Shown: piece by piece, positions 28,086 to 38,846 of the stretch
Numbering within the stretch: the first letter of the stretch is position 1
Layout: every line of letters starts with the position of its first letter
Assembly: GCA_029880245.1 (NCBI GenBank)
Contig: JAOUOR010000009.1
Location: forward strand, 1-40,072
Reading direction: 5' to 3'
DNA length: 40,072 nucleotides
DNA from: Alphaproteobacteria bacterium
GTDB taxonomy: Bacteria; Pseudomonadota; Alphaproteobacteria; Micavibrionales; Micavibrionaceae
Translations under genes and position numbers: made by a program
The notes under the pieces: generated by a model
Told to the model about the DNA's origin: nothing
Database searches by the model: none
What the model saw: only the letters and a program-made list of their open reading frames with translations

Positions 28086-28511
28086 ATGATTCCGGCAAAT
28101 TATTTCGTATTTGGAACAGCTGCTTTATATGTGTTGCATTCTGTTTTTGTGAAATTGGCATCAGGAAAAATAGACCCTTATTCTGGAATCTTTGCATGGT
28201 GCTGCGGTAGTCTCCTTGCCGGTATTGTGTTTTTTCTCTATGGAAAAATAAATACAGAAACATCTTTCTCTGTGTCCTGCGGGGCGTTTGTATTTTTCGC
28301 CGGAATTTTTATCACCACAGGAACATTATTTTACTTGCTGGCCTTTCACAGAAATGTTGATTTTAGTTTTGCGACGCCTGTCGTTAATGTCAGTGTTGTT
28401 ATGGGCGGATTGTTATTTGGAATGGCCCTATTCGGGGAGCCTGTTTCGATGAATCGGATTATCGGGGTTGTATTGGGCATAGTCTCGATCATATTTTTGG
28501 TAAGAAGTTAA
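28086..28511 (+). CDS. Small EamA/DMT-type membrane protein
   Basis: 141 aa, four hydrophobic segments; 'FATPVVNVSVVMGGLLFGMALFGEPVSMNRIIGVVLGIVSIIFLV' EamA-like. Confidence 0.78.
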   Translation: MIPANYFVFGTAALYVLHSVFVKLASGKIDPYSGIFAWCCGSLLAGIVFFLYGKINTETSFSVSCGAFVFFAGIFITTGTLFYLLAFHRNVDFSFATPVVNVSVVMGGLLFGMALFGEPVSMNRIIGVVLGIVSIIFLVRS

Positions 28512-28515
28512 TTTG

Positions 28516-29304
28516 ATGCGTATTATCACATGGAATATTAATTCGGTGCGTTTGCGCCTTCCTCTGCTTCAAAGGCTTATTACCCAGACATCACCTGATA
28601 TTATATGTCTTCAGGAAACTAAAACCCCTGATGAGCATTTTCCTGCTGATTCGTTGAAAGAGTCCGGGTACGAGTATCAGCATTTTCACGGGATGAAAGG
28701 ATATAACGGCGTTGCCGTGATTTCCCGCATACCTTTTGAAGCTGGAAAAGTTCATAACAGGGTTGGAAAAGAAGACTGCCGCCATATCTCGGTCAAGTTT
28801 CCGAAATTCGAGCTTCATAACCTCTATATTCCCGCTGGTGGAGATGAGCCGGATATTACAATCAATGAAAAATTTCGGCATAAACTTGATTTCATAGATG
28901 AGATGGCCGAATGGTTTGCCGATCATTATACATCCGACCAGCCTATGATTACGGTCGGAGATTTAAATACGGCGCCCTTGGAACATGATGTCTGGTCGCA
29001 TAAACAGCTTTTGAACGTTATTTCTCACACACCGATAGAGGTTGAAAAACACACGAGAATGCAAAACTCTCTGGATTGGGTGGATGCAAGCCGCCATTTT
29101 GTGCCGCATGATCAGAAATGCTATACGTGGTGGTCTTATCGCAACCGTGACTGGAAGAAATCAAATCGTGGACGCAGGCTGGATCATATCTGGGTAACGC
29201 CCCCTCTTAAACCCTATCTATCAGGGCATGATATACTTTCTCATGTACGGGACTGGGAGAAGCCGAGCGATCATGTCCCGCTTCTTGTCGATCTTGATTT
29301 ATAA
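28516..29304 (+). CDS. xth: Exodeoxyribonuclease III
   Basis: 'MRIITWNINSVRLRLPLLQRLI', 'PDIICLQETKTPDEHFP', 'YNGVAVISR', 'GDLNTAP', 'SDHVPLLVDLDL'. Confidence 0.95.
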   Translation: MRIITWNINSVRLRLPLLQRLITQTSPDIICLQETKTPDEHFPADSLKESGYEYQHFHGMKGYNGVAVISRIPFEAGKVHNRVGKEDCRHISVKFPKFELHNLYIPAGGDEPDITINEKFRHKLDFIDEMAEWFADHYTSDQPMITVGDLNTAPLEHDVWSHKQLLNVISHTPIEVEKHTRMQNSLDWVDASRHFVPHDQKCYTWWSYRNRDWKKSNRGRRLDHIWVTPPLKPYLSGHDILSHVRDWEKPSDHVPLLVDLDL

Positions 29305-30207
29305 ACTTTCTCTTTGTTTTTCCGAAGCAGGGGGCGTTGCCTGACTGGGCGGATAGGATTTTTGCTCGATAGGCTTTTGATTCGGAACGGACATTATAGT
29401 CTCGGACGCAGGCTTGACTTCCCCCGCAGCCATAACAGGACCGTAATCATCCCCCGCATGAAGAGAGACAACATATCCAAGATCTTCAAGCTTATGCCCG
29501 TAGAATGCAAAGCGCTCTAATGGAACAGTGATATTAAGCATACCTTTTTTCCAGGGACCGATATGTTGCTGGGCTATAACTTCACGAAGTTTTGCAGGTT
29601 TTATTCTTGTTTCCGTTACAAAAGGGACGCTTATATTATCTTTGAGTTTATCCTGAATTTCTTTCGTTAGTTCCACATCCGGATCAACAATCAAACTGGT
29701 ATTGTCCTGATCGGGTGCATAGACATGCAAATAAAGCTCGCCCTTTACTTGGTCATCAGGAAGATCGGGAATGGAAATATGTAGAACCTTCCCTTCTTTT
29801 TCCAAATTAAGGCGACTAATTTCGTAGAGCGATCGGCTGGCTTTGATAGCTGTTTCGACATTATCAATACTGGCTTCCAGTTTTCCATTTACAAGAGCTT
29901 TCGTTGTCAAATTGCCATTAAAAAGTCCAAAAATATCTACGTAATGGAAACGCCTGTCAATGCAGGCTTTTTCAAATGGGTTAATGCCGGTTTTTTCACT
30001 GGATGTTTGCAGGTTACAATTCATCACTATGACATCCTGATCTTTTTTCAGTATGCGTCCGATATCATCTATAAATTTTTGATTACCTTTACAGGAAGGC
30101 GCCATATAAATTTCCAGAAAGACAAGCTTATTGGCAAAAGCCTGCGCAGGCAGGAAAAAGCCGGTTAAAAGGGCTACGGCAACAAAAGATTTTAAAAATC
30201 CGAGCAT
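29299..30207 (-). CDS. Secreted DUF1223-like (thioredoxin-fold) protein, divergent
   Basis: Signal sequence 'LKSFVAVALLTGFFLPAQAFA'; 'VFLEIYMAPSCKGNQKFIDDIGRIL' and 'VNGKLEASIDNVETAI' in DUF1223-like positions. Confidence 0.6.
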   Translation of the reverse strand: MLGFLKSFVAVALLTGFFLPAQAFANKLVFLEIYMAPSCKGNQKFIDDIGRILKKDQDVIVMNCNLQTSSEKTGINPFEKACIDRRFHYVDIFGLFNGNLTTKALVNGKLEASIDNVETAIKASRSLYEISRLNLEKEGKVLHISIPDLPDDQVKGELYLHVYAPDQDNTSLIVDPDVELTKEIQDKLKDNISVPFVTETRIKPAKLREVIAQQHIGPWKKGMLNITVPLERFAFYGHKLEDLGYVVSLHAGDDYGPVMAAGEVKPASETIMSVPNQKPIEQKSYPPSQATPPASEKQRESL

Positions 30208-30344
30208 CGTCCATTGACCTCCCAATCGCCAAAGCGTGTTGGCTCAGGGCGTTTTTCAAACCCGCCAATCTCTTTTTCCGTATCGGATATTACATCCTTT
30301 TCTAAAGGCTTGCCTTTGTTTTCGATTGGTTTTTGTGTGTCCAT
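30192..30344 (-). CDS. DUF1674 (SDHAF4-like) small protein, 50 aa, not in supplied ORF track
   Basis: Translation MDTQKPIENKGKPLEKDVISDTEKEIGGFEKRPEPTRFGDWEVNGRCSDF; 'EIGG..RPEPTRFGDWEVNGRCSDF' is the DUF1674 signature. Confidence 0.88.
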   Translation of the reverse strand: MDTQKPIENKGKPLEKDVISDTEKEIGGFEKRPEPTRFGDWEVNGRCSDF

Positions 30345-30379
30345 ACTTCATATTAGAATAAAATTAACAAAGGTATCAA

Positions 30380-31714
30380 ATGAATTCGCCACAACACGAC
30401 GCACCGCCCGAAGCGGATAATCTGCATCCCCGTAAAATAGCGCTGCAAATCTTTACCAATATTATTGATAAGCAGCAGGCACTGGACGGTGTTTTTGATA
30501 GCAGCGCGGAATTTGCAGCCTTATCAGTGCTTGATCGCTCTTTTGTACGGATGTTGGTGACAACCGCGATAAGACGGCTTGGGCAGATTGATGATCTGAT
30601 TGCTTTTGCTCAAGATCGTCCGGATTCCCTAAAAAGCAATATAATCAGAAATATCCTGCGTCTAGGTGTTACCCAGATGTTTTTCATGGATGTGCCCGAT
30701 CACGCCAGCGTTGATACGTCTGTCAGGCTGGCTGAGCAAGAGAATTTGGAAAGACAAAAAGGGTTTATCAACGCGATACTTAGAAAACTTGGTCGCGAGG
30801 GCAAAGCCCGATTGGATAAGCAAGACGCGGGAAGGTTAAACACGCCGGAATGGTTGATGAAACTCTGGATAGAGGATTATGGCCTGACAACCACAGCTGA
30901 AATTATGAATGCGCATCTCACCGAGGCGCCTCTTGATATTACTTTGAAAAGTGATGCTGATCATGGTTGGTGGGGAAATGTTTTAAAGGCTTTCACATTA
31001 TCGACGGGAACATTGCGACGGATCACCGGAGGGAATATCCGCGATCTGGAAGGTTTTGAAAAAGGACAATGGTGGGTACAAGATGCAGCGGCTGCAATAC
31101 CTGCCCAATTGTTTGGTGATGTGTATGATAAGCCCGTGGTTGATATGTGCGCAGCCCCCGGTGGGAAGACCATGCAACTGGCCGCGATGGGAGCGCATGT
31201 TACAGCAATTGATCGCTCGGCCAAAAGATTAAAAAGACTGGAAGAAAATCTGCAACGTATCGGATTGGAGTCTAGAGTAAAGATTGAAGTTGCCGATGCA
31301 TGCGCTTGGCGCCCAAAGAAGGCTGTGCCTTATATTTTGCTCGATGCGCCGTGTTCAGCCACAGGAACAATCCGTCGTCATCCTGATACACCTTACTTAA
31401 AGAGTGAAAATGATATTACGCGTCTCGTATCTCTGCAAAAGCGCCTTTTGGAGCACGCGGCAGGGCTCTTGGAAGTTGGTGGAATTGTTATTTATTGCAC
31501 ATGTTCATTACAGAAAATAGAGGGCGAAAAACAGATCGAGGAATTCCTGCATAATCATACAAACTTTGAGCGTATGAAAATCACCGCAAAAGAGATTGGT
31601 GACTATGAAGAGTTGATTAATGAAAATGGTGATTTACGAATATTGCCGACACATCTGAAATCCCAAGGTGGCTTAGACGGATTTTTTATCTCGCGCTTGC
31701 GTAAAATCTCGTAG
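30380..31714 (+). CDS. rsmB: RsmB-type 16S rRNA m5C methyltransferase (NusB-like N-terminal domain)
   Basis: 'DMCAAPGGKTMQLAAMGAHVTAIDRS', 'ILLDAPCSATGTIRRHPD', 'VIYCTCSLQKIEGEKQIEEFL'. Confidence 0.93.
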   Translation: MNSPQHDAPPEADNLHPRKIALQIFTNIIDKQQALDGVFDSSAEFAALSVLDRSFVRMLVTTAIRRLGQIDDLIAFAQDRPDSLKSNIIRNILRLGVTQMFFMDVPDHASVDTSVRLAEQENLERQKGFINAILRKLGREGKARLDKQDAGRLNTPEWLMKLWIEDYGLTTTAEIMNAHLTEAPLDITLKSDADHGWWGNVLKAFTLSTGTLRRITGGNIRDLEGFEKGQWWVQDAAAAIPAQLFGDVYDKPVVDMCAAPGGKTMQLAAMGAHVTAIDRSAKRLKRLEENLQRIGLESRVKIEVADACAWRPKKAVPYILLDAPCSATGTIRRHPDTPYLKSENDITRLVSLQKRLLEHAAGLLEVGGIVIYCTCSLQKIEGEKQIEEFLHNHTNFERMKITAKEIGDYEELINENGDLRILPTHLKSQGGLDGFFISRLRKIS

Positions 31715-31723
31715 AAAATTTTC

Positions 31724-31752
31724 TTGATAATCCTGACAAAGAGTTTTATAAG
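31724..31752 (+). promoter_or_regulatory. groESL promoter
   Basis: -35 TTGATA, 17 bp spacer, -10 TATAAG immediately 5' of CIRCE. Confidence 0.75.
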
Positions 31753-31753
31753 A

Positions 31754-31780
31754 CTAGCACTCACTTATTGAGAGTGCTAA
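31754..31780 (+). promoter_or_regulatory. CIRCE element (HrcA operator)
   Basis: CTAGCACTC-N9-GAGTGCTAA. Confidence 0.96.
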
Positions 31781-31889
31781 AACATCTTTCGTTTTGTGAG
31801 TATTTGGAGGGGTCTTTCTAACAATGGCTTTTAAGAAAAGCAAGGAGAAAGGCCTGCTTGTTTAACATATAGAAAAGGAGAAAAGCGAA

Positions 31890-32183
31890 ATGAAATTTCG
31901 TCCTTTACATGATCGCGTTCTAGTGCGCCGCGCAGAACCCGAAACAAAAACAGCCGGCGGCATTATTATCCCTGAATCAGCAGAAGAAAAACCATCGGAA
32001 GGTGTAATTGTTGCTGTGGGCTCTGGCTATGTGAATGATAATGGTGAAGTACGTGCCCTTGATGTGAAAAAAGGAGACAAAGTGATTTTTTCCAAATGGG
32101 CCGGAACGGAAATCAAGATTGACGGCGAAGAGCTGATGGTAATGAAAGAATCAGACATTATCGGTGTTGTAGACGCCGCTTAA
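31890..32183 (+). CDS. groES: Co-chaperonin GroES
   Basis: '[44 protein letters not shown]'. Confidence 0.98.
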   Translation: MKFRPLHDRVLVRRAEPETKTAGGIIIPESAEEKPSEGVIVAVGSGYVNDNGEVRALDVKKGDKVIFSKWAGTEIKIDGEELMVMKESDIIGVVDAA

Positions 32184-32203
32184 GGAACGCTTGAAAAGTT
32201 TAA

Positions 32204-33874
<1,671 letters not shown>

Positions 33875-33916
33875 TTCCCCGCTACCTGAAGCACTCAAAA
33901 GCTTGTAAATATATTC

Positions 33917-33950
33917 GAAGCCCTGCGTAATGCGGGGCTTCTTATGTTTT
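33917..33950 (+). terminator. Terminator after groEL
   Basis: GAAGCCCTGC-gtaat-GCGGGGCTTC then ttatgtttt. Confidence 0.8.
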
Positions 33951-34015
33951 GGTTGATTTTATTATGCATAATAGAGTATAAAAACATTATTAGATAACCG
34001 GAAGGTGTCAGGCTC

Positions 34016-34390
34016 ATGACCGTTACAATGTTAAAAGCAAAAATCCACAGAGCCACCGTAACGCAGTGTGATTTGCATTATGAAGGCTCGATCACGGTTG
34101 CCGAGGATTTGCTGGAGGCTAGCGGCATTATGCCCTATGAGCAGGTTGATGTGCTTAATATTAATAATGGAGAGCGCTTCACGACCTACGCAATTACCGG
34201 TAAGGCAGGCTCCGGGATTATCGGAATTAACGGCGCCGCCGCAAGGCTGGCGCAAAAAGGTGATCTGGTTATTATTTGTGCCTATGAGGCAATGAGCAAG
34301 GAATCCGCGCAAGAACACGCGCCGACCGTGCTGTTGATGGATGAACAAAACAGAATTGAAAAATATCCGGTTTTGAAGGAAGCGGTGTAA
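34016..34390 (+). CDS. panD: Aspartate 1-decarboxylase
   Basis: '[56 protein letters not shown]'. Confidence 0.97.
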   Translation: MTVTMLKAKIHRATVTQCDLHYEGSITVAEDLLEASGIMPYEQVDVLNINNGERFTTYAITGKAGSGIIGINGAAARLAQKGDLVIICAYEAMSKESAQEHAPTVLLMDEQNRIEKYPVLKEAV

Positions 34391-34391
34391 A

Positions 34392-34664
34392 ATGACGGGA
34401 ATTAAAGACGCTTTACAGGAAATTTTTTCTCTGAATAGACCTAATATGTTGCTTTTAAAAAAGACATTGGCAGACGGAGGAGTAAAGCAAAGTACAATTG
34501 ATACAATTATCAGTGAAATCGGAGAACGTTGTAAGGATCAGAAATTTGATTATCAAATGATTAGCGACATTCTAGCGCAAACTAATCTGTCAGGGGGCTT
34601 GGCGGATATTGTTATTCATCAGCAAGAAAAATTTCCTGATTTTGGATTGATTTGCTGCCCTTAG
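34392..34664 (+). CDS. Hypothetical protein
   Basis: 90 aa ORF starting 1 nt after panD stop, likely co-transcribed. Confidence 0.55.
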   Translation: MTGIKDALQEIFSLNRPNMLLLKKTLADGGVKQSTIDTIISEIGERCKDQKFDYQMISDILAQTNLSGGLADIVIHQQEKFPDFGLICCP

Positions 34665-34778
34665 ATTATGGTTACAAAATTTCCAATTTTTCAGTTGGGT
34701 GACTGTTCCTGCTCGGATATTTATATTTTGTAGTATAATCATCTAGTTGAAGGCATAGTTATAATTTATTGTTCCTGA

Positions 34779-35681
34779 TTATTGCGTATGCCTAAGTTCA
34801 GAAGTAAAGATGGGAGGATCTTCAGTTCCATTTTTGTGTTCTTTATCTGTCTTCTTAGGGTCTCCTGTAACCATTATTAGTTTAGTTTTCTTATTAGGGT
34901 ATTCGCAAGACTCTATTTCATCATGATATGAATAAGATAAATTAGTAAAATATCTTGATAATAACGGATCTAAACGTTCTTTATCGTAAGAATGAATTAT
35001 ATGACCAATACGACCTGTTTCTTCCTGATCATATGCGGCGGTGTAATCATCAAGTCTAATCATTGTTTCAGGATCAAAATTGTCTTCGTCTTTCAAACGG
35101 AATGTTGCAACAAATTTGCCATCATTTTTCAAAGCAAGCCTGATTTTATTAAGAATCATGGGAAGCTCTCTAGTAGGATCGGGTAAATGTAAGGTGCGGT
35201 GAGTAAAGACTATATCATAAGATGCCTGCGGAATATTGGCGCTTACAATATCACCATATGTAGTTTGCTGGCTTCCATTATAATATTTACTTTGAGACAG
35301 AGCGTGACCTGTTTCTAAAATCGCAATCAAGGATGTATCATAGCCTATATACCCCATGCCATGGTCAACAATGCTTTTTGCATCACGACCTGTGCCACAT
35401 CCTATTTCTAACGTACTAATATTTCCGCCGCTGTAATTAGTTGTAACATATACGCCACAAATACTTGGATCATTACCAAACACATGACCTCTAGCGAATC
35501 TCTGGCTCCATGGATCTAAGGTAGCAATAAATTCTGGAGGTAAACTTGCCACAATTGGTGAAAGATTGCCTTCTAACGGCAATCTTAAATTATGATCACT
35601 AAGTCCTCCAACTGTCCCTAACTTCAACTGTGCGGGAGAAAATATTTTTTTCATCCTAGCAAGCAAATTATCATCATTCAT
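34779..35681 (-). CDS. Class I SAM-dependent methyltransferase-like protein
   Basis: 'ISTLEIGCGTGRDAKSIVDHGMGYIGYDTS', 'YDIVFTHRTLHLPDPTRELPMILNKIRLALKNDGKFVATFR'. Confidence 0.82.
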   Translation of the reverse strand: MNDDNLLARMKKIFSPAQLKLGTVGGLSDHNLRLPLEGNLSPIVASLPPEFIATLDPWSQRFARGHVFGNDPSICGVYVTTNYSGGNISTLEIGCGTGRDAKSIVDHGMGYIGYDTSLIAILETGHALSQSKYYNGSQQTTYGDIVSANIPQASYDIVFTHRTLHLPDPTRELPMILNKIRLALKNDGKFVATFRLKDEDNFDPETMIRLDDYTAAYDQEETGRIGHIIHSYDKERLDPLLSRYFTNLSYSYHDEIESCEYPNKKTKLIMVTGDPKKTDKEHKNGTEDPPIFTSELRHTQ

Positions 35682-35706
35682 TTGTACTCAACCCAAATTG
35701 CTTTTA

Positions 35707-36399
35707 TTATTTTAGAGGCGGATCATAGGCCAACGTATTCCAAGCAATTAAAAACAAATCCCTATATCCTTTAGCAAAATCTGGCTGTTTCATAATACTT
35801 ATTGTTAGTTCCTCTTCTCCAAAATTCAGAAAGGCCAGACGATCATGATAGGAATAAAACGATTTTTCGTTAAAGAACTTTTCTTCAATCCATTTATATT
35901 TTGAATAGGCGGTTGTCGGAAAATTATGATCACCTTCTTTGACAATAATACGAACATCCATTAAATCTTTATCTCTAGTCATACGATCTGTATGATTCTT
36001 CCATCGTTCGCCACCCATCCACTTGATCCAGTTCTGGTGTACAACATTAGATAAAAAGACTTCCGTCGGTTTATTTTTTGCTCCGTATCTTACTGCTGTT
36101 TCATAAACATCATCCAGAAAATCACTCATCGCGTTTTTACCACGCAGGATTTGTACCTCGTTTGTCCTTTTCCGCACGCCGTTTTCACCAATAAACTCTA
36201 TATCGGCTTTATCAAATGCAGATGTAATACGGGCAATTGTGCTGGAGTTTGGCCTGTTCGTTCCGTTCTCAATTCTGGCAATGCCCGTCTGGGAGAGGTC
36301 TGCATGATCCGCCAGATCTTTCTGGCTCCATCCTATAAGTGCACGTGCCGCGCGTATTTGTTCTATCGTTGGCATATTACCCTGATCCTTAAATCCCAC
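35707..36399 (-). CDS. XRE-family HTH protein with C-terminal PLD/TrmB-like sensor region
   Basis: 'IRAARALIGWSQKDLADHADLSQTGIARIENGTNRPNSSTIARI' HTH; C-term 'YSYHDRLAFLNFGEEELTISIMKQPDFAKGYRDLFLIAWNTL'. Confidence 0.8.
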   Translation of the reverse strand: MGFKDQGNMPTIEQIRAARALIGWSQKDLADHADLSQTGIARIENGTNRPNSSTIARITSAFDKADIEFIGENGVRKRTNEVQILRGKNAMSDFLDDVYETAVRYGAKNKPTEVFLSNVVHQNWIKWMGGERWKNHTDRMTRDKDLMDVRIIVKEGDHNFPTTAYSKYKWIEEKFFNEKSFYSYHDRLAFLNFGEEELTISIMKQPDFAKGYRDLFLIAWNTLAYDPPLK

Positions 36400-36621
36400 A
36401 TATTCACAGAAAACTAGCCTCTCTATACAACATAAGCATGATTATTGTAAAGCAATTATGTATATACCATAATACGGCATACATAATCTATAGCAAAAAT
36501 GAGAAAAAATATTACTTTTTCTTGACCTGAGCCGATTCGAGGGTCATCATTAAACGACTTTCTTGTAAATAATATGCATATTTTAGTCAAACCGCGTCCC
36601 CACTGCTTTGCTCGAGTAAGA

Positions 36622-36667
36622 AAGCCGGTGCGGAGTGCATTTACGCAAACGTACCGGCTTTTTTTAT
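36622..36667 (+). terminator. Rho-independent terminator-like hairpin, possibly of an unannotated transcript
   Basis: AAGCCGGT ... ACCGGCTT followed by TTTTT. Confidence 0.65.
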
Positions 36668-36737
36668 CCTTGCCTTTTACATCCTTCCATAAACACGCTA
36701 TGATTTTTTGAAACATTAGACAAAAGAGGCAAGACTT

Positions 36738-37358
36738 ATGGCGCAAGTAAAAAAGACAGGGGCGGTGTGGATTCCGGCTGGTGTTATCATTGCGCTCGGG
36801 CTTGTGGCTCTTGCTTATATTTGGGGGGCGGATTTAAAACAATTCAAAAACCCAAGAACAGTAGAAAAACAAAGCCCTCAGACTTCTTCAGGGCTTATAA
36901 AAGTTCAAAACCAGATTAAGGAAAAGCTCCCAGAATTGCAAAAATCGCAAGCATTACAATCAAAGGAAGCTTTAAACGGCAGCTGGAAAATGGAATTCGG
37001 GGATAACAGGATTGCGGTGCTTACCATAGCCGGAGATTCGTTTCAGCTCATTGTCACGGACAGCGTATCAGGGCGCTATCGTCAATATTCAAGAGGGCAG
37101 ATCAAACATGACCCGCAGCGCGCTATCTTATCCCTGATTCCGGATAAGGCGGCCGGCGCACCTAAACCCATAGAAGGCGTTGTTTATAAAATTCTGACAA
37201 TGCGGAGTTATGATATGCAGGTTGCATCATATAAGGGTGATCCTCACCTATATTTAGTGGCATTGCAAAAAGACCTTCTTGCCAAAACCTATCATCCTTT
37301 ATTCAAGAGCGCGGATCATTCCGGAGCGCCTGTTTTGAAATGGACAAAGGTGGAGTAG
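36738..37358 (+). CDS. Hypothetical protein with single N-terminal TM segment
   Basis: 'WIPAGVIIALGLVALAYIWGA' near N-terminus; just upstream of mutM. Confidence 0.7.
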   Translation: MAQVKKTGAVWIPAGVIIALGLVALAYIWGADLKQFKNPRTVEKQSPQTSSGLIKVQNQIKEKLPELQKSQALQSKEALNGSWKMEFGDNRIAVLTIAGDSFQLIVTDSVSGRYRQYSRGQIKHDPQRAILSLIPDKAAGAPKPIEGVVYKILTMRSYDMQVASYKGDPHLYLVALQKDLLAKTYHPLFKSADHSGAPVLKWTKVE

Positions 37359-37365
37359 TGACCGC

Positions 37366-38208
37366 GTGCCTGAATTGCCCGAAGTCGAAACAGTTGCCAA
37401 GGGGTTGGCCGGCGCAATTTCCGGTAAAGTGATTGAACATGTTACCGTCAATCGGCGCGATCTTAGGCGTGCAATTCCAGATGGTTTGGAAAAACGCCTC
37501 ACGGGCAAGCGTGTTAAAGAGATAAAGCGGCGCGGCAAATATATCATCATTGAAATTAGGGGCGAGAATACGGTTATCCTGCATTTAGGGATGTCGGGCC
37601 GCATCAGGATTTATGCGCCGGATGAGTCTTACGAACCGGTCAAGCATGACCATGTGATTCTCTCAATGCGGGATGGAAGCAAAATTGTTTTCAATGATCC
37701 GCGGCGATTCGGGATGCTCTATATAAGCGAGTCTAAAGATTGGCAAAAAGATCTGCCTTTTTCACAAATGGGGCCGGAGCCACTGGATAACTGGAGCGCG
37801 CGGGATTTATTTCAGAAGCTAAGCCAGAAGAAAGTCCCGATTAAAAATGCTTTGCTTGATCAGGGCATTGTCGCGGGATTAGGTAATATTTATGTCTGTG
37901 AGGCTTTGTTTGAGGCAAGGATAGACCCGCGGCGTTTATCGTCTTCTCTTTCTTTAGAAGAATGTGATTCGATAATCAAAGCGGTTAAATCAGTGCTGGA
38001 AAGAGCCATCAAGGCGGGCGGCTCGACATTAAAAGATTATCGCCATGTGGATGGATCACTTGGGTATTTTCAGAACTCATTATCTGTCTATGACCGTGAG
38101 GGGCAGGATTGTGCTAATAAGCAATGCGGCGATAAAATCCGGCGTATAACACAATCAAGCCGTTCGAGTTTTTATTGCCCTTCCTGTCAAAACGCGCATA
38201 ATAATTGA
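37366..38208 (+). CDS. mutM: Formamidopyrimidine-DNA glycosylase
   Basis: GTG start; 'PELPEVETVAKGL', 'DQGIVAGLGNIYVCEALFEARIDP', C-terminal zinc finger 'CANKQCGDKIRRITQSSRSSFYCPSCQ'. Confidence 0.97.
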   Translation: MPELPEVETVAKGLAGAISGKVIEHVTVNRRDLRRAIPDGLEKRLTGKRVKEIKRRGKYIIIEIRGENTVILHLGMSGRIRIYAPDESYEPVKHDHVILSMRDGSKIVFNDPRRFGMLYISESKDWQKDLPFSQMGPEPLDNWSARDLFQKLSQKKVPIKNALLDQGIVAGLGNIYVCEALFEARIDPRRLSSSLSLEECDSIIKAVKSVLERAIKAGGSTLKDYRHVDGSLGYFQNSLSVYDREGQDCANKQCGDKIRRITQSSRSSFYCPSCQNAHNN

Positions 38209-38603
38209 CTATGAAAATGATCAGGCACTTTATATATATAATTCTCGGCGGTTTGATTTTACTGCCCTCATCATATAGAGCCGGCTTCGCTCAAGAAGCT
38301 GTAGATCAGACACAATATTTCTCCTCTATTCCCGATCTTCCTCTTATGGAAGGCTTAAGAGAATTACCCGACGAAACCCTGACCTTCGATAAACCGGAAG
38401 GGCGTATCATAGAAGTCTATGCTGTGATGGAAGAGATTAACCGCGAAGACATTTTGGTATTTTATCGCGGCACTTTGCCCCAATTGGGGTGGAGCCCTGA
38501 TGGCCCAACTCGTTTTTACAGACAAGATGAATATCTCGATCTGGAATTCAAGGACGGACCTGTTGGGGATATTTTGAAATTCATGATTAGCCCCGCTTTG
38601 TAG
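38205..38603 (+). CDS. Conserved hypothetical exported protein downstream of mutM
   Basis: 4-nt overlap with mutM; signal-like 'YIILGGLILLPSSYRAGFA'; 'VFYRGTLPQLGWSPDGPTRFYRQDEYLDLEF'. Confidence 0.75.
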   Translation: MTMKMIRHFIYIILGGLILLPSSYRAGFAQEAVDQTQYFSSIPDLPLMEGLRELPDETLTFDKPEGRIIEVYAVMEEINREDILVFYRGTLPQLGWSPDGPTRFYRQDEYLDLEFKDGPVGDILKFMISPAL

Positions 38604-38846
38604 GATTATTTTCAAACCTTGATTCGAAAAAGTTATTTTCATTTACAAAAAAATCATGAATCACTTGACAACAAAGGTGTTTGGAGCGTATTACTCACTC
38701 CGCAATCTGGTGAAAGGGCGTAAAACTTTCGAATCAGGTCGGGACAATTTAATAAGAATTGAGTTATTATGATTTTATTCCTGTGGATTGTTTATGTATA
38801 AGTACTGTGATAAAAAAAGCTAATAAGAGATTGAAAAGGTTTAAAT

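Noticed and set aside
36480-36670. tRNA or tRNA fragment as integration site
   Set aside because: No cloverleaf or GGTTCGAATCC-type T-arm could be traced by eye.
36456-36746. Minus-strand 96-aa ORF in the intergenic gap
   Set aside because: Covers the terminator hairpin and likely promoter sequence; looks non-coding.
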